From Guyanagaster necrorhizus (lineage: Eukaryota > Basidiomycota > Agaricomycetes > Agaricales > Physalacriaceae): a DNA stretch of 64,000 bases. Both the position numbers and the translations under genes were made by a program. Below, piece by piece: positions 36,642 to 47,445 of the stretch (its first letter is position 1; each line of letters opens with the position of its first letter). Below the pieces are notes generated by a model. It was not told where the DNA came from. It made no database searches and saw only the letters and a program-made list of their open reading frames with translations. The stretch spans positions 285,337-349,336 of the forward strand of contig NW_025064893.1 in the NCBI RefSeq assembly GCF_019112545.1, in the 5' to 3' direction.

Positions 36642-37991
36642 GAAAGGCAAGCGATACATGCCTTGGAAAACATGAAACCAATCCTAGTTGCCCATGCCCC
36701 GTATTATTGAGCGGCCTCCCTCAAATTTAACCTATGGCACACGGGAGATGAAGATGGGAAAGGTCCACGAAAAACGCCGATTCAAATATTGTCGGTCTAT
36801 GGAAAGTAATTCCGCACCTCCGTCCCAACCCCGTCATGTCCCGTTACGTTTACCATAGTGACAGATGCTATAAGTCTGTGGGAATGTTGTCTATGCGGGG
36901 AAAATTAACATATACATTGATCTCAAACTTGTGCATGGTATGTGGCCCAAGTTGTGTTTTAGACGGTCGTACTTCTATTGTCGGTACGAGCATGATACCA
37001 ATGATTCCATTTTATTTCTGTCAAAACTTAGGAGAGATGCAAGGGGGATGTCCGACACCTGTGAGCCACAGCAAACGGTAGACATTAGTTCAAACGGTGA
37101 TTCGCTCATCTCCGTTCTAGCTGGGTTCTTGATAGCGCTGGAAACGTGGGAATCCAACATGAATCCACCAGAAGAAGATTCCTACATATTTGATCTGGGC
37201 CCTGCTGCTTTCAATTGTGTTCCAATTGTAAGGACTAAAAAGATCCTTGGACTCTTGACGAAATATTGAAATATTTCACATATGGATTTTTGATTCATCA
37301 TCATTATATCACACGGCATGGTCCGCTGTAGAAATTCCAGTAACGTACAGTACAAATAACTACCTAGGAAATCTATACACTACCGAGCACCCCCACGGAC
37401 GACGAGCTCACCGTGTTTCAGGCTGTAGATCTCAAGCAGTTTGAGAGATTCAAGCAACATGCTAACCGTCCGCAGGGATGCCACTACGGGTCATCGAGTC
37501 AGGACTGTCAGGAACATATATTGGTGTAGATCCGTAGCTCTGGAGCTTTCCTAAATGAATTGGCTAACAAGGTGGTGGTTGGTCCTGTGAATATCAACAT
37601 ATTAAGAACCCTTCCACTGCTTCCGTCTGTGTGAGAGAGATTATACAATGGTGGAATGAAGTCGACGAAGGTCCTAGACCGTGCGGCGACGATGTCGCTC
37701 ATGCCAAGAGCAATGCGGGCTTGGGTGTTTCAATCACCAGTAACTAAAGGCGACACAGGCTCCTCTGTCAGAATACTACTAAGCAGGAAGAACCTCTGGT
37801 GGCGACGCAGCTGCTCAAGCTCGTGGCTGATGCCAAGCTTGCGCGAACATAATGCACCCTTAACACCTCGATCATCCCGGAAAATCCCGTGTGGCGAATA
37901 ATTGTTCTCGATCAGGTAGTACGTTTACTCTCGTAAAAAATATCGACCATCACCGTTACTGTCCCCAACAGTCCTCACTTGCCCCAGATCA
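36642..37991. other. Intergenic, no supported gene
   Basis: About 1.35 kb between the protease and the kinase pseudogene. Short open frames only; none shows a domain or convincing splice structure. Confidence 0.5.
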
Positions 37992-39513
37992 ATGAAGTTA
38001 TTCAAGGACCTCTCCATATTCCCAGAGGAACCGCTCTTTGTGGAACCAGCCTTTGGGTTTGGCTATCATCCGGTAACTCTTGGCCAATATCTATAACGTT
38101 CTCCCTCGCCAAATTTCCGAGTCGTACGCAAGGTACGAATTTTTGCTTGCCCTACGACAACTCTGTCTCATTTTACCTCAGTTAAGCCACGCTGCAGCTG
38201 GAACTGTGTGGCTTTGCGAGTACGCTGTTCCGTGAAATCGTGCGCCACCCTGTATCACTGAATCGCCGTCACTGTAGGGAAAAACATACATCTCAGACGT
38301 ATTTCGCCGCCGTCAAGATACTGACCACATATTTTACTAAGGACATATCTCGTCAAACCTGTCATGAGCCAAAGATCTTGCAAACATTTCAGAATTCCCG
38401 TCATCACCCAGGATATCCCTATGTGCTACATCTCCACCAAATCTTTGACACGTAGAGTCAAATCGGACTCCATACTTGCTTTGCGACCGAAGTCCTAGGA
38501 TCTTCCATACTCGATCTTAGGATCAGACAACCGAATATGGCGTTCTCTCTTCCAGTCGCAAAGTGCATCATAAGGCAGACACTTCAAGCACTTCAGCTTC
38601 TTCATGATTGCGGTTACGTCCATAATGGTGCGTTCCTTGCCAATGTTTTGTTCTCGAACATGAATTTTTTTTTTCCAGACATCAAAACAAATAATATCAT
38701 GGCGGTACTACCAGGAAGCCGCAACAGAGCATCCCTCTCCAAGGATATACAGTCATACATCGAAACGCATCCCGCCGAAACTTATGAACCTCTCCGTCTT
38801 CCTGGACTCACTCCAGAACCCATAGTCACTGTCAAGTCGCAGCTACTCCCGGACATGGATCTTCGCCCTGATTTGAGTAATCTGAACATCAAGCTTATTG
38901 ACTTTGGAGAAGGCATTTTTTTCCGTCCTTTTTTCCGTTTCCTGAATTCTTACTTCTCCCCCAGCTGAACCTGCAGGAAAGCGGCTCATGAAGTCCTCGC
39001 AGCCATCCGTATTTCGCCCGCCTGAGTCTATTCTGGGGTTCTCGTGGTCGACGCCATCTGATATATGGGCTGTAGGATGCATTGTGCGTCCATGCTCATG
39101 TGTTATTAATTATATTTTGACTGTTAGCCAGGCCTTTGAGCTGGTCGCTGACTATCACTTGTTTTCGCAAGAGGATTTCGATAGAGCAATGCATATTTAA
39201 CAGATTACAGAACGTATTGGTAAAATCCCATCCAGTTTTTTGAGTGACTGCACATATGGTCCCAGATTCTTTGGTCAAAATGGTACGCTTCGTGCTGGAT
39301 CACATTTTTAATAATCTCTGATCTTTACTAGGGGAGCTTTTGAAAGTCAAAGATTGGGATGAGTGTAGCATTGAAACTACCGTAGAGGGGGTTTCTGATG
39401 CTAAACATTTGGATTTGAGTGGCTTAGACCGGTTCCTACGAGCATGTCTGATCTGGGATCCACGGAACCGTCCAACCGCTGCTCAATTAATGGCACATCC
39501 TTGGCTGAATTAG
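37992..39513 (+). pseudogene. SRPK-like protein kinase with three in-frame stops
   Basis: Exons 37992-38132, 38182-38226, 38297-38627, 38679-38912, 38965-39083, 39132-39282 and 39332-39513 join in phase to 401 codons. Kinase motifs are recognisable in order: FGFGYHPVTLGQYL, RKLSHAAAGTVWLCEYA, FAAVKIL, LHDCGYVHN|DIKTNNIM (catalytic loop), IKLIDFGE, PPESILGFSW, DIWAVGC and FLRACLIWDPRNRPTAAQLM. Three stop codons interrupt it: TAA 38094-38096, TAG 38453-38455 and TAA 39198-39200. Each lies in a stretch that continues the kinase on both sides. The glycine-rich loop is weak, and the intron after 38912 begins GC. SRPKs phosphorylate SR splicing proteins; this copy cannot give a full kinase unless stops are bypassed. 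Confidence 0.8.
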
Positions 39514-39751
39514 ATTCTTGTTTCGATGATACGAGTCCTTTACCTTGTTGATTTCTTAACGTAATCATCTTTGTGCTATGGTATTGTCGTTCAAGTTTGG
39601 AAAATTGCTACTAGCGCTACTTCGATGTCACATACAGAAACTCAGAACTAGAGTCATCGATCAACCGATCACTGCGATTTGTCGTCGACATCCATCATCC
39701 TTTTTTCCACTCACGATGATTGTCACCGGGACATTCGAGGAAAAGTCGTCA

Positions 39752-39820
39752 GATTTAAGGGGTCTGGATGGATTCCTACAGTTCTGCCTAGTCTGGCAGC
39801 CAGAAAAGCGATTGAATCTG
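39752..39820 (+). pseudogene. Second SRPK-like kinase C-terminal fragment
   Basis: The frame reads DLRGLDGFLQFCLVWQPEKR, closely matching DLSGLDRFLRACLIWDPRNR at the end of the neighbouring kinase pseudogene. The rest of this copy is not recognisable, so it is probably a remnant of a tandem duplicate. Confidence 0.5.
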
Positions 39821-39925
39821 CCACGCAACGCTTCTGCTCCCTGCGTTCATTCTCAGCTACCTTCACCAGCTCCATAAGCTTTCTATGTCGGAAATGAGAC
39901 TCTGGGGATTTGCGTTCAAAGTTCC

Positions 39926-41437
39926 TTGAAAAACCAAAATTGCATTAACTTCAGGCATGGCCTTACTGATATCGGAGATGGCATGAGGAGGGGATCTTTG
40001 CTTGACTACCTCGACGACTGTACCGGCCGCGTCTCTCAGACTCAAGCTGACCCCTACAAATTGGAGATCCAGACGTGGAGCTGGAGACCTACAGCAGAGC
40101 GCAGAGCAAAAGAGGAGAGTAAACATCTCACACGACTGCGCGTATTCAAGGAGCTCGTTAATCATCTCCTGAATCGAGCCGTGAGTTTGATCTATTTACG
40201 TCGATCTTTTCGTGACGTCCCAATCTAGGCATCCTTCGACACCCCCGGTCTCGCTTGTCCTGAGGCTTATCACGTGTGAACATTACCCTACAGATTCGTG
40301 ATTGTGGATAGGAAACTGATGTATAGCATTCTTCTCATCTAGTTTCCGACACAGTTGGCATAAAGCAGGAACTGACACCAATTTTTGAGAATTTTCGACG
40401 CCAACTAGAAGATGTGGATGCCAAAGGAGATACGTACTTATATGACGCGATTGACACTGCAAGAAGCACATTGGTAGATTATCGGAAGGATTTTCCTAGC
40501 CTCCGAAAGCGAATTATAGTTCTTTCTGATGGTAACTAAATTACACGTTCGCACTCTTGAAAACTAATCAAACAACAGGTGATGACAATAAATCCGTCTC
40601 TACCGCCAGGGACGTGGCTATTGCCCTACAAAAAGATCAAGTGGTTGTAGATTCCATTCAAGTTGGTATATGCAGCAATACTACCCTCCACGCGATATCA
40701 GTCACCACTAATGGCTATCGATTTGCACCACAGTCATCACTTGGCGACGCTCTCAGCATCTTTGTACGTCGTTTATCTCTCCGTTACCTTGGGTTACCAG
40801 AAGCCAATGTCTACAATAGGACCTTGAGACAATGCTCTCATCCATAGAGCGATCACCAAAGACTGCACCTCCTCAGATACATGGTATCTGGGACTGGAAC
40901 GTTCTGGGGAATTTTTCACTGTGCCCCATCGACGTAGTCACCATTGATTGCTTCCCCAAACAAGCAGATCATTCGAAGCTGAATGAGAATGTTCAACAAG
41001 CCTCAAAGTCTATGCACGTAGGTTCAGGTCAAAATGACCGTCAGAAGAGAATCATGCGCGAGGCAATTTTGTCTTCATTTCATTTGCTGTAACCAATTTC
41101 GTCGCCTTCCACAGTTGAAGGAAATCGTAAGAGGCCCTCATACGAATATTGATGTTTATGTGAACGGAAGCGACGCCTCATTCTTCAAGCTCATACTCGA
41201 GGTTTGTTTCGGCATTGTTATACATGGGCTGTCACGTATTTTTTGCATATAAGGTATCAAAGGATACCGAAAACTGTGTATACGCCGGAGGAACCTTCCT
41301 TTTGACATGGAGTAAGTAGCTAGATTTCTTTTTAAAAATCCGACGTAAGCTTTATTAACCATGTTGCAGGCGAAGACGGTGGATCGTTCGCCTTGCACGC
41401 TACTAATGCAATCCGAAACCATGCCTCAAAGACATGA
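39926..41437 (+). pseudogene. VWA-UBC fusion gene, damaged and truncated
   Basis: Recognisable exons include one ending 40180 (TRLRVFKELVNHLLNRA), 40343-40531 (SDTVGIKQELTPIFENF, KRIIVLSDG), 40579-40763 (DSIQVGICSNTTLHAISV), 40820-41017 (DLETMLSSIERS), 41115-41201 (LKEIVRGPHTNIDVYVNG), 41254-41311 (VYAGGTFLLTW) and 41370-41437. This is the order of fungal proteins with a von Willebrand A domain followed by a ubiquitin-conjugating (UBC) fold. Damage: near 40229-40260 the strand 'SFDTP-VSLVL' is spread over two frames. No MIDAS DxSxS motif is seen. The UBC domain ends just after its GTFLL strand, before the catalytic cysteine region. A working E2 is therefore not encoded. Confidence 0.6.
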
Positions 41438-41693
41438 GAGGGGTGGAAGACAAAATTGTCAAACGATATCGAAGAAGACACCGATGCCCTATACTGGGAC
41501 GAAGAACTACTTTTTGTGCTTCCACGGTCGAGTCTGATGGATGACAAGACCTTGCTTCGGTTTAATGACACAGAACATTTGGTCAGTATGATATAGAGGG
41601 AAGAATTTGCTTAAGCGTGTGTATCTCACACAGATCAATGTCAACCCAATCGGCCCACATAATAGACCATGATTTCAAGATCCCAGAGAAAGA

Positions 41694-42449
41694 TTATCCA
41701 TCAACGTCATCATACAGCGGTGACCGACTATTTGGCGCCCAAAGGAGCTCCGTCTGACGAGTCTGCATGATGATCTCCTTCACAACGGCTTTCTTCGTCA
41801 TATTTCGAATTTCCCAGCAAAAATCCCGGTGTTCCTGCCACGCTCCAACATCAAAGTCTTCCCGTAAGAAGTCGACGCGTTCTTTACACCCCAAGCACCA
41901 TACATGCCTGGATCCTGTGGTGTGAGTGTCTACCCATGCCTCAGCCTCGAGAAGTCCTCTCCTCGTATCTGGGCCTAAGTGCAGCCTCCCTCGAAGGGTG
42001 TGGTCAACAAACATGGTCCTAATTTCGACCAAGGAGCTTCGTTCATAACAAGAGTAGGTAAATGTCAAGCGCTGTCTGGTCAGCAAAAAGGGTGTAATGG
42101 AGTGCATGTCGACCCATGATCTAAGAGAAGGTGAGCCTGGAAACTTGTTCAAAAAATGTGCCACAGACCTGGTGCGATCGACGCGAAGCCAGTCGTCTAT
42201 GAATGACTTGACGTCAAATGCGAATCGCTTTTTTCTGAGGAGTTGAGAAATGAGGGGTGTACCAAAGCTACTAGCGAGCATTGTGAGGGCAGCCTCGGAA
42301 CCTGATCTTGATGATCTGCACGCGTTGCTTAAATAGCCTCCTACATTCAAGCAAGTGGCACCTATTGGCCTTGAAGCCATTATCTTTGCTGCCACGTGGA
42401 TGCTAGAAAAGACAATGAAGGAAGTAGAAGACAGGTCGTGTGTGGACAA
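41694..42449 (-). CDS. C2HC zinc-motif protein, copy 1
   Basis: Open without introns for 251 residues. The C-terminal half carries a probable metal-binding motif, WCLGC-(KERVDFLREDFDVGA)-WQEHRDFC, i.e. C-x2-C...W-x2-H-x3-C. This resembles C2HC motifs common in unassigned Agaricomycete proteins. Upstream is a helical region (FDVKSFIDDWLRVDRTRSVA). Possible roles, such as nucleic-acid binding, are unproven. The first ~24 residues may not be coding, since a second Met lies at MASRPIGATCLN. It has a tandem, same-strand paralogue at 42674-43293. Confidence 0.65.
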   Translation of the reverse strand: MSTHDLSSTSFIVFSSIHVAAKIMASRPIGATCLNVGGYLSNACRSSRSGSEAALTMLASSFGTPLISQLLRKKRFAFDVKSFIDDWLRVDRTRSVAHFLNKFPGSPSLRSWVDMHSITPFLLTRQRLTFTYSCYERSSLVEIRTMFVDHTLRGRLHLGPDTRRGLLEAEAWVDTHTTGSRHVWCLGCKERVDFLREDFDVGAWQEHRDFCWEIRNMTKKAVVKEIIMQTRQTELLWAPNSRSPLYDDVDG

Positions 42450-42673
42450 AGAATGGTTACTTTGTCTTGTGTATTTAATTCTTGCTTTGACCCTGAAAGA
42501 CCACCCTGTTGTCGAGCCTTACGCGACACATTTATGCACCTCACCCACTCACCCATTTCTCGCCGCATCTTTCGGACATCACTAAGAACGAGTTCACACT
42601 TGGTGGAGAGATGAGATACTTTCATGAGAAAGGTCACTGATTATCATACAATAAAATTACTATATATCGGCGG

Positions 42674-43293
42674 TCACATTCTAAACCCAACCAGCACAAT
42701 CGGGTCCAGACTATTGGGTGGCCAAAGGACCTCCGGATTCTGATTCTGCCTGATGAGTGACCTCACAATTTCAATCTTCATCATACCGGTAATCCCCTCG
42801 CAAAAATCCCGGTGATCTTGCCACTCTCTAACATCATAGTCCCCCTCGACAAACACCACACATTTCTTACACCCCAAGCACCAGACGCGCCTCGGTAATA
42901 TCTTCTTGTCTTTGTCGATCCACGTTTCATTCTCGAGAAGTTGTCTCCCGGTATACGGGTCCAACCATCCGCGTCGATATTTATGGTCATCAAACATGCT
43001 CAAAATTTCGAACCAGTCCCCACGGTCCTGACAGCGGTAGGTAAACATCACGCGCTGTTTGGTCGGCAAAGATGGTGCAACGGATCCCATGTCGAGCCAT
43101 GTTCTAAAAACGAGAGAACGTCAGCCCAGTTGAAACTTGTTCGAAAAAAATGCGCTACAGACTTGTCGGGATTGTCGCGAAGCCAGCCTTCTATGAAAGT
43201 CCTCACGTTGAAAACGCATCGCACTCCTCCGGCGGGAGCGGGTCGGGGTGGTGGGGAACTACAGCGAGTAACTTGAAAAAGGCCGGAGAACAT
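42674..43293 (-). pseudogene. C2HC zinc-motif protein, copy 2 (frames do not join)
   Basis: Paralogue of the gene at 41694-42449. The N-terminal half (43048-43293) reads FNVRTFIEGWLRDNPDKSVA. The C-terminal half (42674-43090) reads SVAPSLPTKQRVMFTYRCQD and keeps the motif WCLGC...DYDVREWQDHRDFC. Between them (about 43085-43140) copy 1 is a single open frame, whereas here extra bases shift the reading. No intron I can see restores phase, so either an unusual splice or a frameshift is present. The metal-binding residues are all conserved. Confidence 0.55.
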
Positions 43294-43754
43294 TGTAAGA
43301 GCGGTTGCAATAAGTTGCGGGGGAGGGAAAGGCGAGTCTGAGGTTGATTTGCTGCGTGTTTTATTTAAATACCCCCCTCACCTTCAAATGCCACCTTGAA
43401 GGCATTACATCTGTTGCGATACTGAAACTAAAAAAAAAAATGAAGAAGGTAACGTATGATCAAAGGCCTCCATTGTCACAGTGAATCGTGCAACCTTCTA
43501 CGACATGATAATGGACGACAATTGTGTCGGCCAGACAAAGACAGCCCTGGTAAATCCCTTACTCAGTGACATATCCCAAAAACGACAGACGCTGAAGGAC
43601 TAACCGTGCGGATATAACGGTATCAAGTGCACCTGAGATTCGCGATTATTTAGAGTGCGAGTGGACGGCATATCAATGTCGGGATATCAGTATTCATGCA
43701 CACAGCTAGCAGACTATTACAGGGTAGTACGTACACCGGATAGAAAACCACCTG
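43294..43754. other. Intergenic, nothing recognised
   Basis: About 460 bp between the zinc-motif pair and the 3' end of the mannosidase. Contains a run of A (43430-43440). Confidence 0.5.
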
Positions 43755-46280
43755 TCAACCGTCCATTCTATATTCGAAGCGAATTGATGGAACCAATAAT
43801 TTACTCTCATCCATCCCGGTATAAAGGTTGACAGATAAGGCCCTCCCGTACCTATTACGTATATGCATGCCTAAGGCCCGCGTTGGGTTTGAACACTGGT
43901 AACGGATGTGCCTAAGTATACGCTCATTAGCTGCATACAGATACACGTGAACGCAGAAGAGACAAACCTGAGTATTGAACACATAATCTTATCAACGTTA
44001 ACGATGAGCAAAAATAATCCTTCCGCAAAAAGTATAACCCACCTTTCAGCGAAAGCACATCATCATCCGAGAACGTCAGATAGAGATACTTCAACGTCTC
44101 GCTCTGCCATAGCAGTCAACAAGCTGGACACCCTTATGTTACGTAAACACGCACCAGGAAAAATGTCTCTTGCTTATCTTCTAGCGACACTGGGACGGTA
44201 TCTACATCTAGGATGGTCGCATACCCACCATTCTTCAAACGACAGTGTTTCTGAATAGCAGAGAAGATATCCCACGCGTATTTTCTGTATCGACTGTCAT
44301 GTGTGAGGCGCCAGGCGATGAAGAGGGATTCGGCAGTTTCAGGCCTGTTGGGGTAGATCAATCAAAGGAACGCGAAACGAACAGCGTAATCCATACCGCA
44401 GCATATATCTAGCATCATACGATGCTGGCCCTCCTTTCCTGAAATACAAGTGCATTAGATGGCTAGCGCATCGCAAAAGTAGAGGACTAACTTGGAACTT
44501 TTGATGTACCAGTCCCGTTCGGGGTGACCTTTACCCTTGTCTGCCTCGTCTATTTTGAACATCGCAATTTCGGGAGCGAGACCACTGCGATATGAGGTCA
44601 TGACCGTCCCACATCATTGCATACTTTATGGACTTACGTCTCTGTATTATGGGTCTCCATGCACGAGTCCAGTAGCTCCAATCCCAGATACCAGTCACGC
44701 TGAGACGTAACGGACATTTGTTCCACTTTGGGTGGGATGGTCAGTCGGTTCCTCGAGATCCCCGTTACGGCGCCGAGCATGAGTGTGCCGGGGAAGAAGC
44801 ATACTAGATGGTCTTGCTTCGGTATTACCTTTGGGTGCCTATATAATTGGCGGTAAGACTTCCAACAAAGGTGGAGTGTAGGAAGACATACAGCAGTGAG
44901 CCAGGGTGTAGTTCCGCGATGAAAACCAGCTTCTCTCGATAGGTTCTTTGCACCATTCGAGTGTGAATGCTTCGCGTCGACTTTTCGTACATCTACATTC
45001 ACAGTGAGGAATTTGTACTATCCACGGAGGCGAGTGACACACCTCGCGATACAACCATTCTGTTCGGTTCTAGACAGGATGTTACAACGCCAAACCCAAA
45101 CTATGAAGGCGAAGCTTACAGTCTGGAGGAATTGTTTTCTACCAGGAGTCAGTCACACCAGCCGGGTAGAAACGGATGACTCACAGTAGATACTCATAAT
45201 AAGAACCGCCTCTGGAACCGAGACGTATATCTGAGGTCACGAAAAGGCCTTTGGAATGCCTGCGAGCCGTTAGGGTCATTAGGAAGTATGCTTGGATGTC
45301 CCTTACTTCATCAGTATTGGCGCAAGATGTGTCAAACCCTCCGCCTTGTCCAAAAGGTCATGTATCACATGCATAACCTTTTCCGATTTACGCCAGAAAT
45401 CAGGCCGCTTCGCCAACTGAGCTAGATACCGAAATTCAAGCTGCAACGTCGCAGCTTCGGCAGTACTAATGATTTCAGGCGCCGCAGAATCCGGGATACC
45501 CACTCGACGAGCAAGGTTGACAGATGGAAGGGGTAAGCCCGAGTTGGTATCAAAGGCGGGTAGTAGCCGATCTGCGAGCTCTATGGCGCGATGAACATAG
45601 AGCCTGTCCCGAGTGAGGGTGAATGCCGAAAGAAGACCACCAAGAACGCGGATCGTAGTCTGTGGGAATCATATTTAGCACGTAAAAAAATGAACGAACG
45701 GCACCCTACCTCGAATGTGCTAAATGATCCTTCCTTATCAAACGAGAGACTCTGTTCGACCCACCGCCGCGCTCGTGCATACTCGTCATTCAGACCCATG
45801 ATATACATCGTGTCTATGGCGTCGACGATGGTGTACCCGATGCCTCCGTGAACGGAGAAATTTGAGCCCTTGTGCGAGAGAGGGTGGTACTCGTCTGCTC
45901 CCATTGCATCTCTTTCTGTTGCACAAGTCAATAACAGCTAGGTATAAGGCATCGAGAACATTACATACCATAGGCATGCCATGCATGCTAGAAAAAATCG
46001 GCTTTAGAAGACACACGAACGAAGCAACACGACGCACCTTGAAAGCGCCAACAATCTCAGCCCTCTTTTCCGACGCAGCATCCGGCTTCATGTACGCCTC
46101 CTCATTGTACGTCGCAGTCAAACTCCATCTATCCGGGGAGCGGCGCCACTGAGCAACCATTTCCTGTCAGCACTCCTAATGAACACCAGTAAACGAGCTC
46201 ACATTCCCGAGGAGAAGGAGTAGAACGCAAATGCACGCTAGCGGTAGAAACCGAATGAGTTTGCGAGAGATTACTGGCAT
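43755..46280 (-). CDS. Class I alpha-1,2-mannosidase (GH47), probably inactive
   Basis: About 15 exons. The first seven are 46203-46280, 46038-46163, 45969-45987, 45710-45915, 45307-45659, 45185-45259 and 45120-45138. An N-terminal signal anchor (FLPLACICVLLLLLGN) suggests an ER/Golgi type II membrane enzyme. GH47 landmarks follow: IVDAIDTMYIMGL, FE|TTIRVLGGLLSAF (catalytic Glu), DHLVCFFPGTLMLGA, GLAPEIAMF, RPETAESLFIAWRLT (catalytic Glu) and SETLKYLYLTFSDDD. Two key sites are lost. The family's GxxxDSYYEYLLK reads GSRGGSYYEYLLK (Asp to Gly, codon 45205-45207). The terminal calcium-ligand motif NTEAHP reads NTQVCL and runs into unrelated sequence to the stop at 43755. The family trims mannose from N-glycans; this copy probably cannot. 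Confidence 0.8.
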
Positions 46281-46293
46281 ATTTGAGGGTAAC

Positions 46294-47445
46294 TAGGCGA
46301 GAGCATTTTCTCTTCCGTGAGTGATAGGAGGAGGGGGGGACACCACGACGGACGTACCTTGCCAGCCTGCTGCGGCCGAATGGAACACTGGCTGCTCCGA
46401 ACTGTCGCACGGCTGCCGCCGTCCGCACAAGAATAAATTATCGATAGAAAGCGAAGAGAAAAGGAGGACGGGAGGAGAAGAAATAATATCCCGGTAGTCC
46501 GACATGATCAAGGTACGTGCAGAGGAGCCGTTTCCATATTTGGTCGCCGACGGTTGCCCTGGCACACATGGACCCACAATACCGGGACCTCAGCATTTGC
46601 TCCAGTACCGGTCCTGAGCAGTCTGTACCATTGTCTCCAAAAATTCCAGCAGCAGCCCTACATTGCAAAGCCATGAATGTCTTCGTGAAAAGTCTTAGCA
46701 TCAATGTGCCCATGCGGAAGAATGACAGCAGTGAAAGTGGGCGCTGATCCGAAGACACGAGAAATGTAATGAAAGGTACCCAGATCTGCCGACGGAAGGA
46801 AGACAGATACAAGCCTTTAACATGTTTTAAAGTATATGAGACAGTAAATATAATGCGATTAGTACGTTTTATACGAAGCAGATAACAACGGGTCTAAATA
46901 TCCAAAATATCGTTAAAAAAAAGGTCACCATGAGTCCGTCCGAGGCTTTAGAGAAGGTACCGGCGGCGGTGTCACAGACGCAGTGAAGAACCCCTCTGCG
47001 GTAATCCCAGTCGCTTCCACCCCAGCCCCAGAAGACTTCGTATTTCTTCCCCTCGCAACAGAAATCGACCCCTTCCGCCCGACTGCCCCGTTCCCACTCT
47101 CGATGCTTATCGTCGACCTCGCCTTGCTCGTCACCGGCTCGTATCCGCCGCCACCACCACCACCACCCTGCATCGACTTCACCTTCCCCGAGCTCCCAGA
47201 CAACGTACTCCGATGTCGCGGCTTGAACGTGCCTCCATTCCACGCACTCGGTGGTCCAGATATCGACGGATTTGGATGATGTCCGTGAGCTGGTCCTATT
47301 GGCATCACCAGCATCCTATCGTCAATACTGTCCTCCTCGTCATCATTCTGCAGCACATGTACAGGCGCCTTGAAACTTGACAGCAGCGAACTCGCCCCAG
47401 ATGAACCACGGCTATCGTCTTGTGGCTGCCGCCTTGGTAACGCCT
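46294..47445 (-). repeat. Inverted duplication, arm A
   Basis: Reverse-complement match to 61225-62394 over its whole length. It begins at AGGCGTTACC (47445 reading down) and ends 14 bp before the mannosidase ATG. It holds the RhoGAP C-terminal coding region, its 3' flank and the mannosidase upstream region. Confidence 0.9.
46925..47445 (-). pseudogene. RhoGAP C-terminal fragment (duplicate of 61225-61751)
   Basis: From 47356 the frame is open to 46925 and matches the disordered tail of the complete RhoGAP gene. There are about eleven substitutions and a shorter glycine run (8 versus 11 Gly). It has no RhoGAP or CRAL-TRIO domain and no start of its own. It is joined directly to a truncated hydrolase at 47445. 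Confidence 0.85.

Noticed and set aside
38673..38912. Selenocysteine or alternative genetic code as an explanation for in-frame stops
   Set aside because: All other genes in the window end at normal stops and none needs reassigned codons.
37992..39513. Programmed stop-codon readthrough in the kinase
   Set aside because: Three stops of the TAA/TAG type without a CTAG-like readthrough context make chance loss far more likely.
46983..47279. Proline-rich antisense frame (also at 61382-61606)
   Set aside because: It is the reverse complement of the RhoGAP poly-Gly tail; both arms of the duplication show the same shadow.
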